NCBI GenBank assembly: GCA_025358355.1
Contig: JANYJX010000112.1
Coordinates: forward strand, 1-40,195
From: Actinomycetes bacterium
Lineage (GTDB): Bacteria; Actinomycetota; Thermoleophilia; Gaiellales; Gaiellaceae
DNA length: 40,195 nt
Direction: 5' to 3'
Below the pieces are notes generated by a model. The model ran no database searches and was not told the origin of the DNA. It saw only the letters and a list, made by a program, of their open reading frames with translations. Below, piece after piece: positions 1 to 8,330 of the stretch. A program made the position numbers and the translations under genes. Within the stretch, counting starts at the first letter, position 1; the number at the start of each line of letters is the position of its first letter.

Positions 1-346
1 CCGAGCTACTCGCCGCTCTCGGATCCCGCGCGCACGAGGTCTCGATCCGAACGGCAGCTCGACATTGACCGTAGCGGCGAGTCGCGCTCGTGCGAAGCGG
101 ACCCCATGGGACCTGCCCTCCGCGCACTCGAAGGGTCGATCGAGGCGTTACGACTCGGGCGCCGGCGGCTTCGTAGTTCGACGAGCGTCAGTCGCGGTGC
201 AAGCGGGATCCCGGAGGAGAAGAATCGTCTAGGCCACAAACAACAGCACGCTCCACGTAAGGAACCAGACGCGAGACCTCCACTGGCGCCGCAGGTCTGC
301 GGCACCCCGCTCGCCAGCCTACGAACACCGAAACGGTGAAACTCAC
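1..346. other. no convincing gene
   Basis: Long open frames exist on both strands, but they are rich in Arg, Ser and Pro with no recognisable domain, as expected from frames shadowing high-GC DNA. No tRNA 3' half, repeat array or integrase motif was seen here. Confidence 0.5.
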
Positions 347-562
347 ATGAACCAATCGGACCGTGCACCCGCACTCGACGTGCTCGGCACGCCTTACCCG
401 CCGGACATCGGCCAGGACAAGGAGAAGCAGCGAAGATGGAACCTCGCGTCGCAGGCCGCCCACGACGTGAGCTCGGCGCTCGAGCCAAGCGGTGAACCGG
501 ACCGCACATGGGTCTGGATGGCAACGAGGAGCCTCTACAGCGCATCAATCCCGACCGGCTAA
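347..562 (+). CDS. possible small hypothetical protein
   Basis: A 71-residue ATG-started frame, hydrophilic and of unknown function. The first ~50 codons have mostly G or C in the third position, as a real gene here should, but there is no clear Shine-Dalgarno sequence and I recognise no family. After the TAA at 560-562 the same frame stays open for about 20 sensible codons, to a TAG near 630. The gene may therefore be longer and interrupted by a mutation or error. It converges on the zinc-ribbon gene on the other strand. It could equally be noise. Confidence 0.25.
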   Translation: MNQSDRAPALDVLGTPYPPDIGQDKEKQRRWNLASQAAHDVSSALEPSGEPDRTWVWMATRSLYSASIPTG

Positions 563-595
563 GCCCAGCCCCTCGACGCCACCGTGCGCAGCGAA

Positions 596-1576
596 CTACT
601 CGACGTGCTGGCCGGCATCCGACGCTAGTGAGCCGCTCATACGACGCCTGCGCTCCACCACCAGATTGTCCAGGGCCTTCAGTGCGTGCTCTCTGAGAGA
701 CAAGCCTTGCTCGCTTGGAAGGTCGTCGAACGGGTTGCGGATGGACAAGCCCGCGTCCAGTCGGGTGCGCGCTAGTTCCAAACCGATGGCGCGTCGAGTT
801 TCGGTGTCGCTCTCGAAGTCTTCGCCAAACAGCTGACCACTCCAGGTTGGCCACTGGGCGTCCCGCGCTAGTTGGGCGGCAGCCCCGGAGGGCAGTGACA
901 CCCAGCGTGCTTCACGCGCCCGGATCGCCTCGAAGTACGACGCGCTGTCAGAGTCCTGTCTGCTTCTCGAGTCGCGCTCGAAGACCTGCCAGACGAAGTC
1001 ACGCTCCAGCCTCAAGATATCCCCGGCGATCCGAGCGTAGGTCGCGCGGTGCATCCCTTTCGGCCGCTTGGGCAAGTGGGCGCCGAAGTCCGGCTCACCT
1101 CCTAGTCTTCTTCGGAGCGAGAGCGCCCGCTCTCGCTGCCGCATCGACCGAGGAGTCTTCTCGCTCGCGTATGGGAGATCGACGCAGTGCCTACACACAA
1201 GGTGACCGAAATCGAGGTAAAGGATCCAGCCGCCCCGTCCGCAATCTGGCTCTGTGCACCACAGCCGCGGCCGCTCACCTCCGTGGTGCAGCGCCACCCA
1301 GTCGATCACGACTCTCGTGGTCGACTGCCGCACAACGGTGCCGCTCTCATAGCGCTCGAATTTGCAGACCAGGTTGTCTCTCGTGACTTTGACCGTCATC
1401 TCGTCCCGCCCTTCGTCGTCATTGTCGACAACACGAAGGTAGGGAGTGCGCGGCTTGCCCGCAGCGAACAGATCCGCTGCCCTCACCCTTACGAGGTCTT
1501 CGAGCGTTTTGCGATCGTCAGATACGAGCAAGGGGACCCCCCTTCCGGAGCCGAAAAGTATTGGCAAAAAGTACAA
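596..1576 (-). CDS. conserved zinc-ribbon protein of unknown function
   Basis: A 326-residue protein. Near the N-terminus it has a GSGR motif followed by a helix. In the middle are two cysteine pairs, CTEPDC and CRHC, about 20 residues apart, typical of a four-Cys zinc ribbon. Next come a YAS motif, an Arg-rich stretch, an RRLGG motif and a PKGMH-type motif, then a mostly helical C-terminal half. I remember this order (zinc ribbon, YAS, RRxGG, PKPKGMH) from an uncharacterised family scattered in bacteria; its function is unknown to me. Nucleic-acid binding is a reasonable guess from the zinc ribbon and basic segment. The gene is alone, and its 5' end lies ~65 nt downstream of a truncated tRNA-Arg on the same strand, so it may belong to an inserted segment. 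The N-terminal start is not supported by a strong ribosome-binding site. Confidence 0.6.
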   Translation of the reverse strand: MYFLPILFGSGRGVPLLVSDDRKTLEDLVRVRAADLFAAGKPRTPYLRVVDNDDEGRDEMTVKVTRDNLVCKFERYESGTVVRQSTTRVVIDWVALHHGGERPRLWCTEPDCGRGGWILYLDFGHLVCRHCVDLPYASEKTPRSMRQRERALSLRRRLGGEPDFGAHLPKRPKGMHRATYARIAGDILRLERDFVWQVFERDSRSRQDSDSASYFEAIRAREARWVSLPSGAAAQLARDAQWPTWSGQLFGEDFESDTETRRAIGLELARTRLDAGLSIRNPFDDLPSEQGLSLREHALKALDNLVVERRRRMSGSLASDAGQHVE

Positions 1577-1618
1577 CGGGCTGCGGATGGCATTCGGTCA
1601 AGTCGACGAAATAGCCCA

Positions 1619-1646
1619 TTCTGAAGCCGAAAACAGGACTTCAGAA
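1619..1646. repeat. inverted repeat at the tRNA break point
   Basis: Eight-base perfect arms, TTCTGAAG (1619-1626) and CTTCAGAA (1639-1646), flank a 12-base spacer. The right arm contains the anticodon of the truncated tRNA-Arg. The position suggests a recombination core or a hairpin at the edge of an inserted segment. This is inference, since no integrase is present. Confidence 0.5.
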
Positions 1647-1678
1647 AACCACTGCTCTATCCACTGAGCTACGGGGGC
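1641..1678 (-). tRNA. 5' half of tRNA-Arg(UCU), truncated after the anticodon
   Basis: Read on the minus strand, the acceptor strand GCCCCCG is followed by TA, a D-arm GCTC...GAGC with an AGTGGATA loop, an A, the anticodon stem strand GTGGT, then TT and the anticodon TCT at 1645-1643. These are the first 36-38 positions of a bacterial tRNA-Arg for AGA codons. The sequence should continue with ACCAC to close the anticodon stem, then the variable loop and a GGTTCGA T-arm. Instead it diverges immediately and no T-arm or 3' acceptor strand follows. The tRNA is therefore broken in the anticodon loop, by insertion of an element, an intron, or an assembly join. Confidence 0.7.
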
Positions 1679-1745
1679 GCCGCCCAAGTTTGGCAGGAAA
1701 CAAGGGTGCCAGGAACGAACCGAGCCCGCCTCTATCCTTCCTGCC

Positions 1746-2587
1746 GTGACGGAACGTCTGCGCAAGGCGCTCGGCTGGCGCACTCGGCCGGCGCGCTGGA
1801 GGCCTCGCATCGCGACCTCGTCGCTGCGTGCTAAGCCGACATTCCTGATCGTAGGCGCGCAGAAAGCTGGCACGACCTCGTTGCACGCCTACCTCGCGTG
1901 TCACCCCGACGTGCACACGGCGACCAAGAAAGTGGCCGAGTACTTCAGCCGCCACTACGCGCGAGGCGAAGCCTGGTACCGGGCGCACGTTCCGCTACCG
2001 CGGCGCCGCGGGTCACGCGCGGTCGGCGTGGCGTCGGCGACGTACCTCTTTCCCCGTTCGCGCCCGCTGGGTGCACACGTTCAACCCGGCGGTGAAGCTG
2101 ATCGTTGTCCTCCGCGACCCCGTCGATCGTGCGTACTCGCATCTACCAGATGGAATTCCGCTGGGGCCGCGAGGCGCTGCCGTTCGAGGAGGCGCTCGAG
2201 TGCAAGGAGCGCGAGCTCGGGCTTGAGCTGGAACGGATCGCGGCGGATCCATTGACGACCTCGTCGCTCCTGCTCACGTGCTCCTACGTCGCGCGTGGCC
2301 GCTACTTCGACCAGATCCAGCGCTGGCTCGAGCTGTTCCCGCATGACCAGTTCTTCTTCGTCGCGAGCGAGGAGTTGCTCGCCGACCCAGCGGGAGTCGT
2401 ATCGCGGATCTCGGCGTTCCTCGGCATCCGCGTGTGGCGGGACGAGAGCTACCCGCTGCGCGGCGTCTGCGAGTACGCCCCGATCGAACCGGCGGCACGC
2501 GCGCGACGAGCGCAGATCTTCGCCGCCGACAACCGGCGCCTCGCCGAGTTCCTCGGGCACGAGCTCGATTGGACCCGGCCCGCGTAG
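1746..2587 (+). pseudogene. PAPS-dependent sulfotransferase, frameshifted
   Basis: Sulfotransferases of this type move a sulfuryl group from PAPS to a carbohydrate or other hydroxyl acceptor. The N-terminal frame (GTG at 1746) carries the 5'-phosphosulfate loop VGAQKAGTTS. The reading then passes through a frame around 2070-2135 with the 3'-phosphate motif VVLRDPVDRAYSH. The C-terminal part (YQMEFRWGRE onward) lies in a third frame and ends at 2587. At least two, probably three, single-base indels are needed, near 2050, 2070 and 2137. At the last, TCGCATCTACCAG becomes the expected SHYQ if one T is removed. Either a decayed gene or sequencing error. The stop lies one base from the convergent alcohol dehydrogenase stop. 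Confidence 0.8.
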
Positions 2588-2588
2588 T

Positions 2589-3695
2589 TCAGTCGAAGTC
2601 GATCACACTGCGGATACCGTCCTGCGCTTCCATCAGCTCGAAGCCGCGGTTGACCTCGTCGAGTAGCAGCCTATGAGAGATGAACGGCTCGACATCGATC
2701 TCGCCCGCGAGCGCGCGCTCGACGAGCTGCGGTACCTGGTCGCGCCCCTTGACGCCGCCAAATGACGATCCGCACACGCGCCGGCCGGTGATCAAGTAGC
2801 GCGGGATGATGTCGAGCGTCTCGCCCTTCCCCGCGACGCCGGCGATCGTGCAGAGGCCCCAGCCCATCCGCGCCGACTCGACCGCCTGGCGCATCACCGC
2901 GACGAGTCCGGTCGCCTCGAAGGTGTAGTCGGCGCCGAAGCCGCCCGTCATTTCGAGGATCTGCTCGACGGCGTTAGGCCCGCCGACGAGCGTGTCGGTC
3001 GCGCCTTGTCCGCGCGCGAGCTCGAGCCGACCGGCGGAAAGATCGACGCAGACGATCCGCTCGGCGCCTTGGAGACGGCAGCCGGCGACCGCGCCGAGGC
3101 CGACCATCCCGGCACCGAAGACGACACACGTCGAGCCGGCCTCCACCTTCGCCGTGTTCATTGCCGCGCCGAGCCCCGTTGTGAGGCCGCAGGCGAAGAG
3201 ACACGCATGATGCAGCGGTGCCTCGGGCGTGATCCGCGCGAGCGCGATCTCCGGCATCACCGTGTACTCGGCGAACGTCGACGTGCCCATGAAGTGCCGC
3301 ACTGGCTCGCCGTCGAGCGACAGCCGCGCCGTCCCGTCCGGGAGAAAGCCCTTGTTCTGCTGCTCGCGAATCGCGAGGCAGAGGTTCGTTCGCGTGCTCT
3401 GGCAGTGGATGCACTCGCGGCACTGCGGCGAGAACAGCGTCACCACGTGGTCGCCCGGTCGCACCGATGTGACGCCGTCGCCGACGCGCTCGACGACCCC
3501 GGCGCCCTCGTGGCCGAGCACCGTTGGTGCGTAGCCGGACGGGTCGGCGCCGGACGCCGTGTAAAGGTCGGTGTGGCAGACGCCGCACGCGACGAGCCGC
3601 ACCAGGACTTCGCCCGCGCGAGGCTCGGCGAGGTCGATGTCGCGCACCGCGAGCGGCGCGCCGAACTCCTCCAGAACCGCTGCCTTGATCCGCAC
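2589..3695 (-). CDS. zinc-dependent alcohol dehydrogenase, class III-like
   Basis: A medium-chain NAD(P)-dependent alcohol or aldehyde dehydrogenase of ~368 residues. Catalytic zinc ligands are visible as C40 in GVCHTD and H61-E62 in GHEGAG. The structural zinc site is C92, C95, C98 and C106. The Rossmann motif (FGAGMVGLGAVAG) lies in the second half. The overall pattern resembles class III enzymes, including glutathione- or mycothiol-linked formaldehyde dehydrogenases, but the substrate cannot be read from sequence. I chose the GTG at 3695 because the protein there begins VRIKAAVLEE, the usual family start. An in-frame ATG at 3737 would add 14 residues and leave only 6 bp before the divergent PEP carboxylase gene. 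An apparent open frame upstream of these starts is a shadow of that gene. Confidence 0.9.
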   Translation of the reverse strand: MRIKAAVLEEFGAPLAVRDIDLAEPRAGEVLVRLVACGVCHTDLYTASGADPSGYAPTVLGHEGAGVVERVGDGVTSVRPGDHVVTLFSPQCRECIHCQSTRTNLCLAIREQQNKGFLPDGTARLSLDGEPVRHFMGTSTFAEYTVMPEIALARITPEAPLHHACLFACGLTTGLGAAMNTAKVEAGSTCVVFGAGMVGLGAVAGCRLQGAERIVCVDLSAGRLELARGQGATDTLVGGPNAVEQILEMTGGFGADYTFEATGLVAVMRQAVESARMGWGLCTIAGVAGKGETLDIIPRYLITGRRVCGSSFGGVKGRDQVPQLVERALAGEIDVEPFISHRLLLDEVNRGFELMEAQDGIRSVIDFD

Positions 3696-3743
3696 GGCGG
3701 CATTCTTCCCGATTCGGTGCGGGTCTTGCTGCACCATGGAGGA

Positions 3744-6185
3744 ATGGCAACTGGAGGCGGAGAGCGAGCGTTGCGCGCGAACGTGCGGCTGCTCGGCGAC
3801 CTGCTCGGGCGCGTGCTGGTCGAACAGGAGGGGCAGGAGTTTCTCGAACTGGAGGAACGGATCCGCGCTCTCGCGCGGCGGGTGCGGCGCGGCTCGCGAC
3901 GGCCTGAGGAGCTCGCGGCCGCGGTTCGCGGGCTTGGGGTGGCTCAGCAAGGTTCGGTGCTGCGTGCGTTCGCGCTCTTCTTCCAGCTCGCGAACATCGC
4001 GGAGCAGCACCACCGACTGCGCCGCAGACGCGAGTACGAGCACGAGGGCCGCGTGCCGCGCGAGTCGCTGAAGGACGCGGTCGAGCGGCTGCGCACCGCT
4101 GGGATCGACGACGAGAAACTGGCGCGTGCCCTCGCCGCGGCGCACGTCACGCCAGTCATCACGGCGCACCCGACCGAGGCGACGCGGCGAACGGTCCTCA
4201 CGGCGCACCGGCGGCTCCTCGCGCTCCTGCGCGAGCTGGACGACTCGGCGCTGCCGCCGACGCGCGCCGCGGAAGTAGAGGACACGCTCGCCGAGGAGAT
4301 CACGATCCTCTGGCAGACCGACGAGGTTGTCGCACGCCGACCACGTGTCGTCGACGAGATCCGCCACGGGCTGTGGTTCTTCGAGACGAGCTTCTGGGAT
4401 GCCGTGCCGGAGCTTGCGCGAGAGCTCCACCGCGACTTGCCCGGCGCTGTCGTTCCGCTGCGGTTCGGCACATGGATCGGCGGCGACATGGATGGCAACC
4501 CAAACGCTGGCGCGAAGACGATCGACGAGGCGCTCGAGCGGGCACGGCTGCTGGCGCGGGAGCTGTATCAGCGCGAGATCCGCCGGCTTGGTGAGGCGTG
4601 GGGGATGTCGGCGGATCTTCTCGGCCCGACGCCCGAGCTGCTGGCCGACGCGCCCGAGCCGTATCGCGCCGAGCTCGTGCGCGTCTGGGGGTATCTCGCA
4701 GACGACGGGTACGCGGACGGCGAGGCGTTACTCGTCGACCTGCGCTCGCTGGACTCGGCCTTGCGCGCGCACCGTGGAGATCGGATCGCCGACGGCGCTC
4801 TCGCAGACGTGATCGTGCGCGCCGAGGTGTTCGGTCTGCATCTCGCAGCCCTCGACGTGCGGGTTCATGCGAGCGAGGTTCGGGCTGGGAGCGACCGGTT
4901 CAAGGCCGCACTCGTCGCGATGGCGCGGGCGCAGCAGCGGCACGGTGGAGCGGCATTTGGTCGGTTGATCGTGTCGATGACCCACACGGCGGGCGATGTT
5001 CTCCGCGCCGAAGAGCTAGCTGCCGAAGCGGGGGCGCAGATCGCAGGAGTGCCGCTGCTGGAGACGATCGCCGACCTGCGCGGCGCGCGCGAGCTTGTAG
5101 GCGAGCTGCTCGACCGCCGGCCGCGGGCTACGCAAGAGGTGATGGTCGGCTATTCCGACTCCAGCAAGGACGGTGGTGCGTTCGCCGCCGGCTGGGAGAT
5201 CTATCGCGCGCAGGAAAACCTCGTTGCTCTCGCCCGCGAACGCGATGTCGAGCTGACGCTGTTCCAGGGTCGTGGCGGTGCGGCCGGCCGTGGCGGCGGG
5301 CCGGGTTACTCGGCGATCCTCGCGCAGCCTCCCGGAGCGATTGCCGGGCGGCTCAAACTGACCGAGCAGGGCGAGACGATCTCGTTCAAGTACGGGTTGC
5401 CGGGGCTCGCCGAGCGCAACCTCGAGGCATCCGTCGCGGCGACGTTGCTGACGGCGTTTCCTCGGCAAGCGGGTGTCGTCGCACCGCCGCGCGGTGCGCG
5501 CGCCGCGATGGAGTCGCTCTCGGCGAGCGCAAACGCGACCTACCGCGGCCTCGTCTGGGAAGACCCAGGTTTCTGGGCGTTCTTCCGCGCGTTCACGCCC
5601 GTTCGGGAGCTCGCAGCCTTGCCGCTCGGCTCGCGACCTGTTGTTCGTCCCGAAGCCACAGGCAGCGATGAGCTGAGCGCGTTGCGGGCGATCCCCTGGG
5701 TGTTCGCGTGGACGCAGAACCGCTGCCTGCTCCCTGCCTGGTACGGCACCGGGACGGCGCTGCACGAGCACGGTCTCAGCGGTCGATCGCTGCGGGGCCT
5801 GCGCCAGCTCTACAGCGAATGGCCGTTCTTCCGCGCACTCGTCGAGAACCTCGAGATGACGCTCGCGAAGTCGAGCCTCGAGATCGCCGAGGGCTACCTG
5901 CAACTGGTTCCGGCCGAGCTCGATCCGGCTCGCTACTGGCAGCTGATCGCCGCCGAGCACCAGCGCTCGGTCGAGGCCGTGCTGCTCGTCGTCGAGGCGA
6001 CGAAGTTGCTCGATCGCCAGCCGCTCGTCCAACGCTCGATCGAGCTGCGGAACCCTTATGTCGATCCGATGAACGCGATCCAGGTCGAGTTGATCGCCGC
6101 GCACCGGGCCGGCGACGAGGCTGCGCTACGGCCGCTTCTACGCTCGATCGCCGGCATAGCCGCCGGCCTGCGCAACACCGGCTAG
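3744..6185 (+). CDS. ppc: phosphoenolpyruvate carboxylase
   Basis: Cytosolic enzyme that carboxylates PEP with bicarbonate to oxaloacetate, refilling the TCA cycle. It has 813 residues, slightly shorter than the ~880 of E. coli Ppc. The hallmark motifs are present: TAHPTEATRR with catalytic His ~142, GGDMDGNPN near 246-254, a GYSDSSKDGG motif, the glycine-rich FQGRGGAAGRGGGP loop, and a C-terminal tail ending in RNTG. The ATG at 3744 lies directly after GGAGGA, too close for ideal spacing. An in-frame TTG at 3771 preceded by GGAG is an alternative start. The frame is open far upstream, but that part is antisense to the alcohol dehydrogenase. Its stop shares a CTAG with the convergent ABC permease. 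Confidence 0.97.
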   Translation: MATGGGERALRANVRLLGDLLGRVLVEQEGQEFLELEERIRALARRVRRGSRRPEELAAAVRGLGVAQQGSVLRAFALFFQLANIAEQHHRLRRRREYEHEGRVPRESLKDAVERLRTAGIDDEKLARALAAAHVTPVITAHPTEATRRTVLTAHRRLLALLRELDDSALPPTRAAEVEDTLAEEITILWQTDEVVARRPRVVDEIRHGLWFFETSFWDAVPELARELHRDLPGAVVPLRFGTWIGGDMDGNPNAGAKTIDEALERARLLARELYQREIRRLGEAWGMSADLLGPTPELLADAPEPYRAELVRVWGYLADDGYADGEALLVDLRSLDSALRAHRGDRIADGALADVIVRAEVFGLHLAALDVRVHASEVRAGSDRFKAALVAMARAQQRHGGAAFGRLIVSMTHTAGDVLRAEELAAEAGAQIAGVPLLETIADLRGARELVGELLDRRPRATQEVMVGYSDSSKDGGAFAAGWEIYRAQENLVALARERDVELTLFQGRGGAAGRGGGPGYSAILAQPPGAIAGRLKLTEQGETISFKYGLPGLAERNLEASVAATLLTAFPRQAGVVAPPRGARAAMESLSASANATYRGLVWEDPGFWAFFRAFTPVRELAALPLGSRPVVRPEATGSDELSALRAIPWVFAWTQNRCLLPAWYGTGTALHEHGLSGRSLRGLRQLYSEWPFFRALVENLEMTLAKSSLEIAEGYLQLVPAELDPARYWQLIAAEHQRSVEAVLLVVEATKLLDRQPLVQRSIELRNPYVDPMNAIQVELIAAHRAGDEAALRPLLRSIAGIAAGLRNTG

Positions 6186-6940
6186 CGAGCGCGCGGCTCC
6201 CAGCCGAAGTATCGCGCCGCGAGCGCGAGCCCGCCGATACCCCAGGCAGCGACCACCGCAATCGCGCCTGGCTTCGTCCAGATCTCGTGACCCTGAAGGT
6301 AGATCGCCTGGACGATGTCGAGATAGTGCTTCAGCGGCAGCACGTTGCCGATGTCGCGGAGCAAGGCCGGGTATTTGCGCGTCGGGCCGAACGAGCCCGA
6401 GAGGAACGCCATCGGCAGCACGATCACGGTGACGACCGCTGACGCGCCCTCCGACGAGCGGATCAGCGAGGCGGCGGCGAGGCCGAGGCCCGCGAACGCC
6501 GCAGCGCCGAGCAACAGGGCCAGGATCAGCGACACGATGTGGCCGGGCAGCGGCGTGCCGAAGAGCGTCCGCCCGATCGCGAACAACGCTGCGGTCTGCA
6601 GCAGGAACACGACGAGCGTTGAGGCCAGCACCGACGTGAGATAGGCGCGCGGCGGGAGCGGCGTCGACCGCAGCCGCTTGAGGATCCCGGACTCACGGCG
6701 GATGACGAGCGCGATCGCAAGCCCGGAGAACGCAGTGTTCGCGACCCCGTACCCGATCATCCCCGCGAGCAGCACGTTCGCCGACTTGTACGACGTGCCG
6801 TGAATGGTGATTCGGCTGGAGTAGACCGAGCCGAGCAGCAGGAACAGCAGGATCGGGAAGATGAAGATGAAGATCGCCGACTCGCGATTGCGCCAGAAAA
6901 TCTTCTGCTCGAGCCGCAGCTGGTGAAGCACGTAGCGCAT
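6182..6940 (-). CDS. ABC-2 type transporter permease
   Basis: An integral membrane subunit of an ABC exporter, 252 residues. A cytoplasmic N-terminus rich in charged residues (RNRESAIF) leads into a first hydrophobic helix. A loop and further membrane segments follow, at roughly residues 55-75, 100-125, 135-160, 168-190 and 225-245. This is the six-helix ABC2_membrane layout seen in drug, lipid or polysaccharide exporters such as the DrrB type. It is downstream of its ATPase partner, whose stop abuts the ATG here. The substrate is unknown. The stop codon overlaps the PEP carboxylase stop. Confidence 0.9.
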   Translation of the reverse strand: MRYVLHQLRLEQKIFWRNRESAIFIFIFPILLFLLLGSVYSSRITIHGTSYKSANVLLAGMIGYGVANTAFSGLAIALVIRRESGILKRLRSTPLPPRAYLTSVLASTLVVFLLQTAALFAIGRTLFGTPLPGHIVSLILALLLGAAAFAGLGLAAASLIRSSEGASAVVTVIVLPMAFLSGSFGPTRKYPALLRDIGNVLPLKHYLDIVQAIYLQGHEIWTKPGAIAVVAAWGIGGLALAARYFGWEPRAR

Positions 6941-7804
6941 TTACGACGCGACCTCGGCGGCAGGCTCGTCAACGAGGTCGAGGTACACGTCTTCGAGCGT
7001 CGGCCGCCGCACCTCGAGCCCTTCCAGTTCCTCGCCAGCGGCGACAGCGCGCGCGGTTAACTCGGCCAGCACGCGTGTTGGCGTTTCGGTCTCGACGACG
7101 ACGTCCTCGCCCGCCGCCGAGCGGTAGCGGATCTCGGTCGACTGCGTGCCACCGATCAGCTCAGCCGGCGTCCCTGTCCGGATGATCACGCCGCGCTGGA
7201 TCACGGCGACGCGGTCGGCCAGGTTCTGCGCCTCGTCGAGGTAGTGGGTCGTCAGCACGATCGTCTTTCCGAGATCGCGCAGCGCGCGAATCATCTCCCA
7301 CGCCGTGCGTCGCGCCGCAGGATCGAAGCCTGTCGTCGGCTCGTCGAGGAACACGAGATCGGGGTTGCCGATCAGCGAGATGCCGAAGTCGAGGCGGCGC
7401 TTCTGTCCGCCGGAAAGTGTCTTGACACGTGCGCCAGATTTCTCGCCGAGCCCGACGATCGCGATCACCTCGTCGGCGTCACGCGGCTTTGCGTAGTAGC
7501 CGGCGAACGCAAGATGCACCTCGCGCACGGTCAGGTTCGGCCACAGATCGGACTGCTGGAGTACGACGCCGATCCGTTCGCGGAACTCTCGGCCCGGCTT
7601 CTGCGGATCGTGGCCGAGCACCGAGACTGTGCCGCCGTCGCGCGAGCGGTAGCCCTCGAGGATCTCCACCGTTGTTGTCTTTCCCGCGCCGTTCGGCCCG
7701 AGCAGGCCGAAGACTTCGCCTTCCTCGACGGCGATGCTGATTCCGCGGACGGCTTCGACACCGCCGTAGGCCTTGCGCAGATCGCTGACGGCGATCGCGT
7801 TCAC
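6941..7804 (-). CDS. ABC exporter ATP-binding subunit
   Basis: A 287-residue ATPase. Walker A is GPNGAGKTT near residues 36-44, the signature is LSGGQKRR near 130-137, and Walker B with its catalytic Glu is VFLDEPTTGFD near 151-161. A C-terminal extension of ~70 residues is typical of DrrA/CcmA-type exporters. The GTG start at 7804 overlaps the stop of the upstream sixA-like gene by 4 nt (GTGA). The open frame further upstream belongs to the antisense of sixA. It works with the adjacent permease as a two-gene exporter. No substrate is indicated. Confidence 0.93.
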   Translation of the reverse strand: MNAIAVSDLRKAYGGVEAVRGISIAVEEGEVFGLLGPNGAGKTTTVEILEGYRSRDGGTVSVLGHDPQKPGREFRERIGVVLQQSDLWPNLTVREVHLAFAGYYAKPRDADEVIAIVGLGEKSGARVKTLSGGQKRRLDFGISLIGNPDLVFLDEPTTGFDPAARRTAWEMIRALRDLGKTIVLTTHYLDEAQNLADRVAVIQRGVIIRTGTPAELIGGTQSTEIRYRSAAGEDVVVETETPTRVLAELTARAVAAGEELEGLEVRRPTLEDVYLDLVDEPAAEVAS

Positions 7805-8196
7805 GGCTCGAGCTCGATCGTCGCGACGCCTGCCGGCGGGAAGCCGGGATCGCTGCCGGTCACGGCGACGGTGATCTCGGAGCAATCCGGCTGGTGGCCG
7901 ACGGTTGCTGCGCGGGCGCCGACTTCGCTCACCACTGCGCGTAGCTCGGCGAGTCCGGCTCCGGGCGCGAGTCGTGCGTCCACACGCAACTCCGCGCCCG
8001 TCTCACGCGCAACGCAAGCCGCCGTCTGCCGGGCACGCAATAACGGGCTCGAGACGACGACCGCAGGCGCTCGTCCATCGGACGCAAGCCACGCACCAAG
8101 ACGCACAGCCTGCGCCTCACCTTCCGGCGTCAGCGGTCGCAGCTCGTCCGGCTCACCGGGAGCGGCCTGCGCGTGGCGGCAGAGGAAGACGAGCAC
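7801..8196 (-). CDS. sixA: SixA-type phosphohistidine phosphatase
   Basis: A 131-residue histidine-phosphatase fold protein. The catalytic RHA motif (H8, the phosphate acceptor) is at the very N-terminus. An SPLLRARQTA motif lies near residue 50, and a second histidine sits in GHQPD near 100. The short length without an insertion fits SixA, which dephosphorylates phosphohistidine in relay proteins, rather than phosphoglycerate mutase. It is the first gene of a leftward operon with the ABC exporter, and its stop overlaps the exporter ATPase start. Whether it has any link to that exporter is unknown. Confidence 0.85.
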   Translation of the reverse strand: MLVFLCRHAQAAPGEPDELRPLTPEGEAQAVRLGAWLASDGRAPAVVVSSPLLRARQTAACVARETGAELRVDARLAPGAGLAELRAVVSEVGARAATVGHQPDCSEITVAVTGSDPGFPPAGVATIELEP

Positions 8197-8330
8197 GAGC
8201 GGGAGGATACGGACGGCAGCCCCGATAATGGATCGCTAACCACCGCGTAAGCCCCCTGTAAGACCCGCCCTCTACAACGGGTTGGGCAGATGGCGTGCAG
8301 TGCGCCGTCGAGAATCAGGAGGCACGCAGC
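8197..8330. promoter_or_regulatory. divergent intergenic region
   Basis: 134 bp separate the leftward sixA operon from the rightward molybdoenzyme operon, so both promoters should lie here. I see no convincing -35/-10 pair or palindrome. AGGAGG at 8317-8322 is a clear ribosome-binding site eight bases before the TTG at 8331. Confidence 0.5.

Noticed and set aside
1577-1642. Group I intron in tRNA-Arg
   Set aside because: No 3' exon is visible within the window and I could not identify conserved intron core elements. It is kept only as a possibility in the finding.
2589-3695. Specific naming of the dehydrogenase as mycothiol-dependent formaldehyde dehydrogenase
   Set aside because: Zinc ligands fit class III, but specificity residues could not be compared without an alignment.
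3006-3743. Upstream extension of the PEP carboxylase frame
   Set aside because: The sequence is antisense to the alcohol dehydrogenase, rich in Arg/Ala, and PEP carboxylase homology begins only near 3744.
3738-4430. N-terminal extension of the alcohol dehydrogenase frame
   Set aside because: It is antisense to the PEP carboxylase gene; the dehydrogenase domain begins at the residues VRIKAA.
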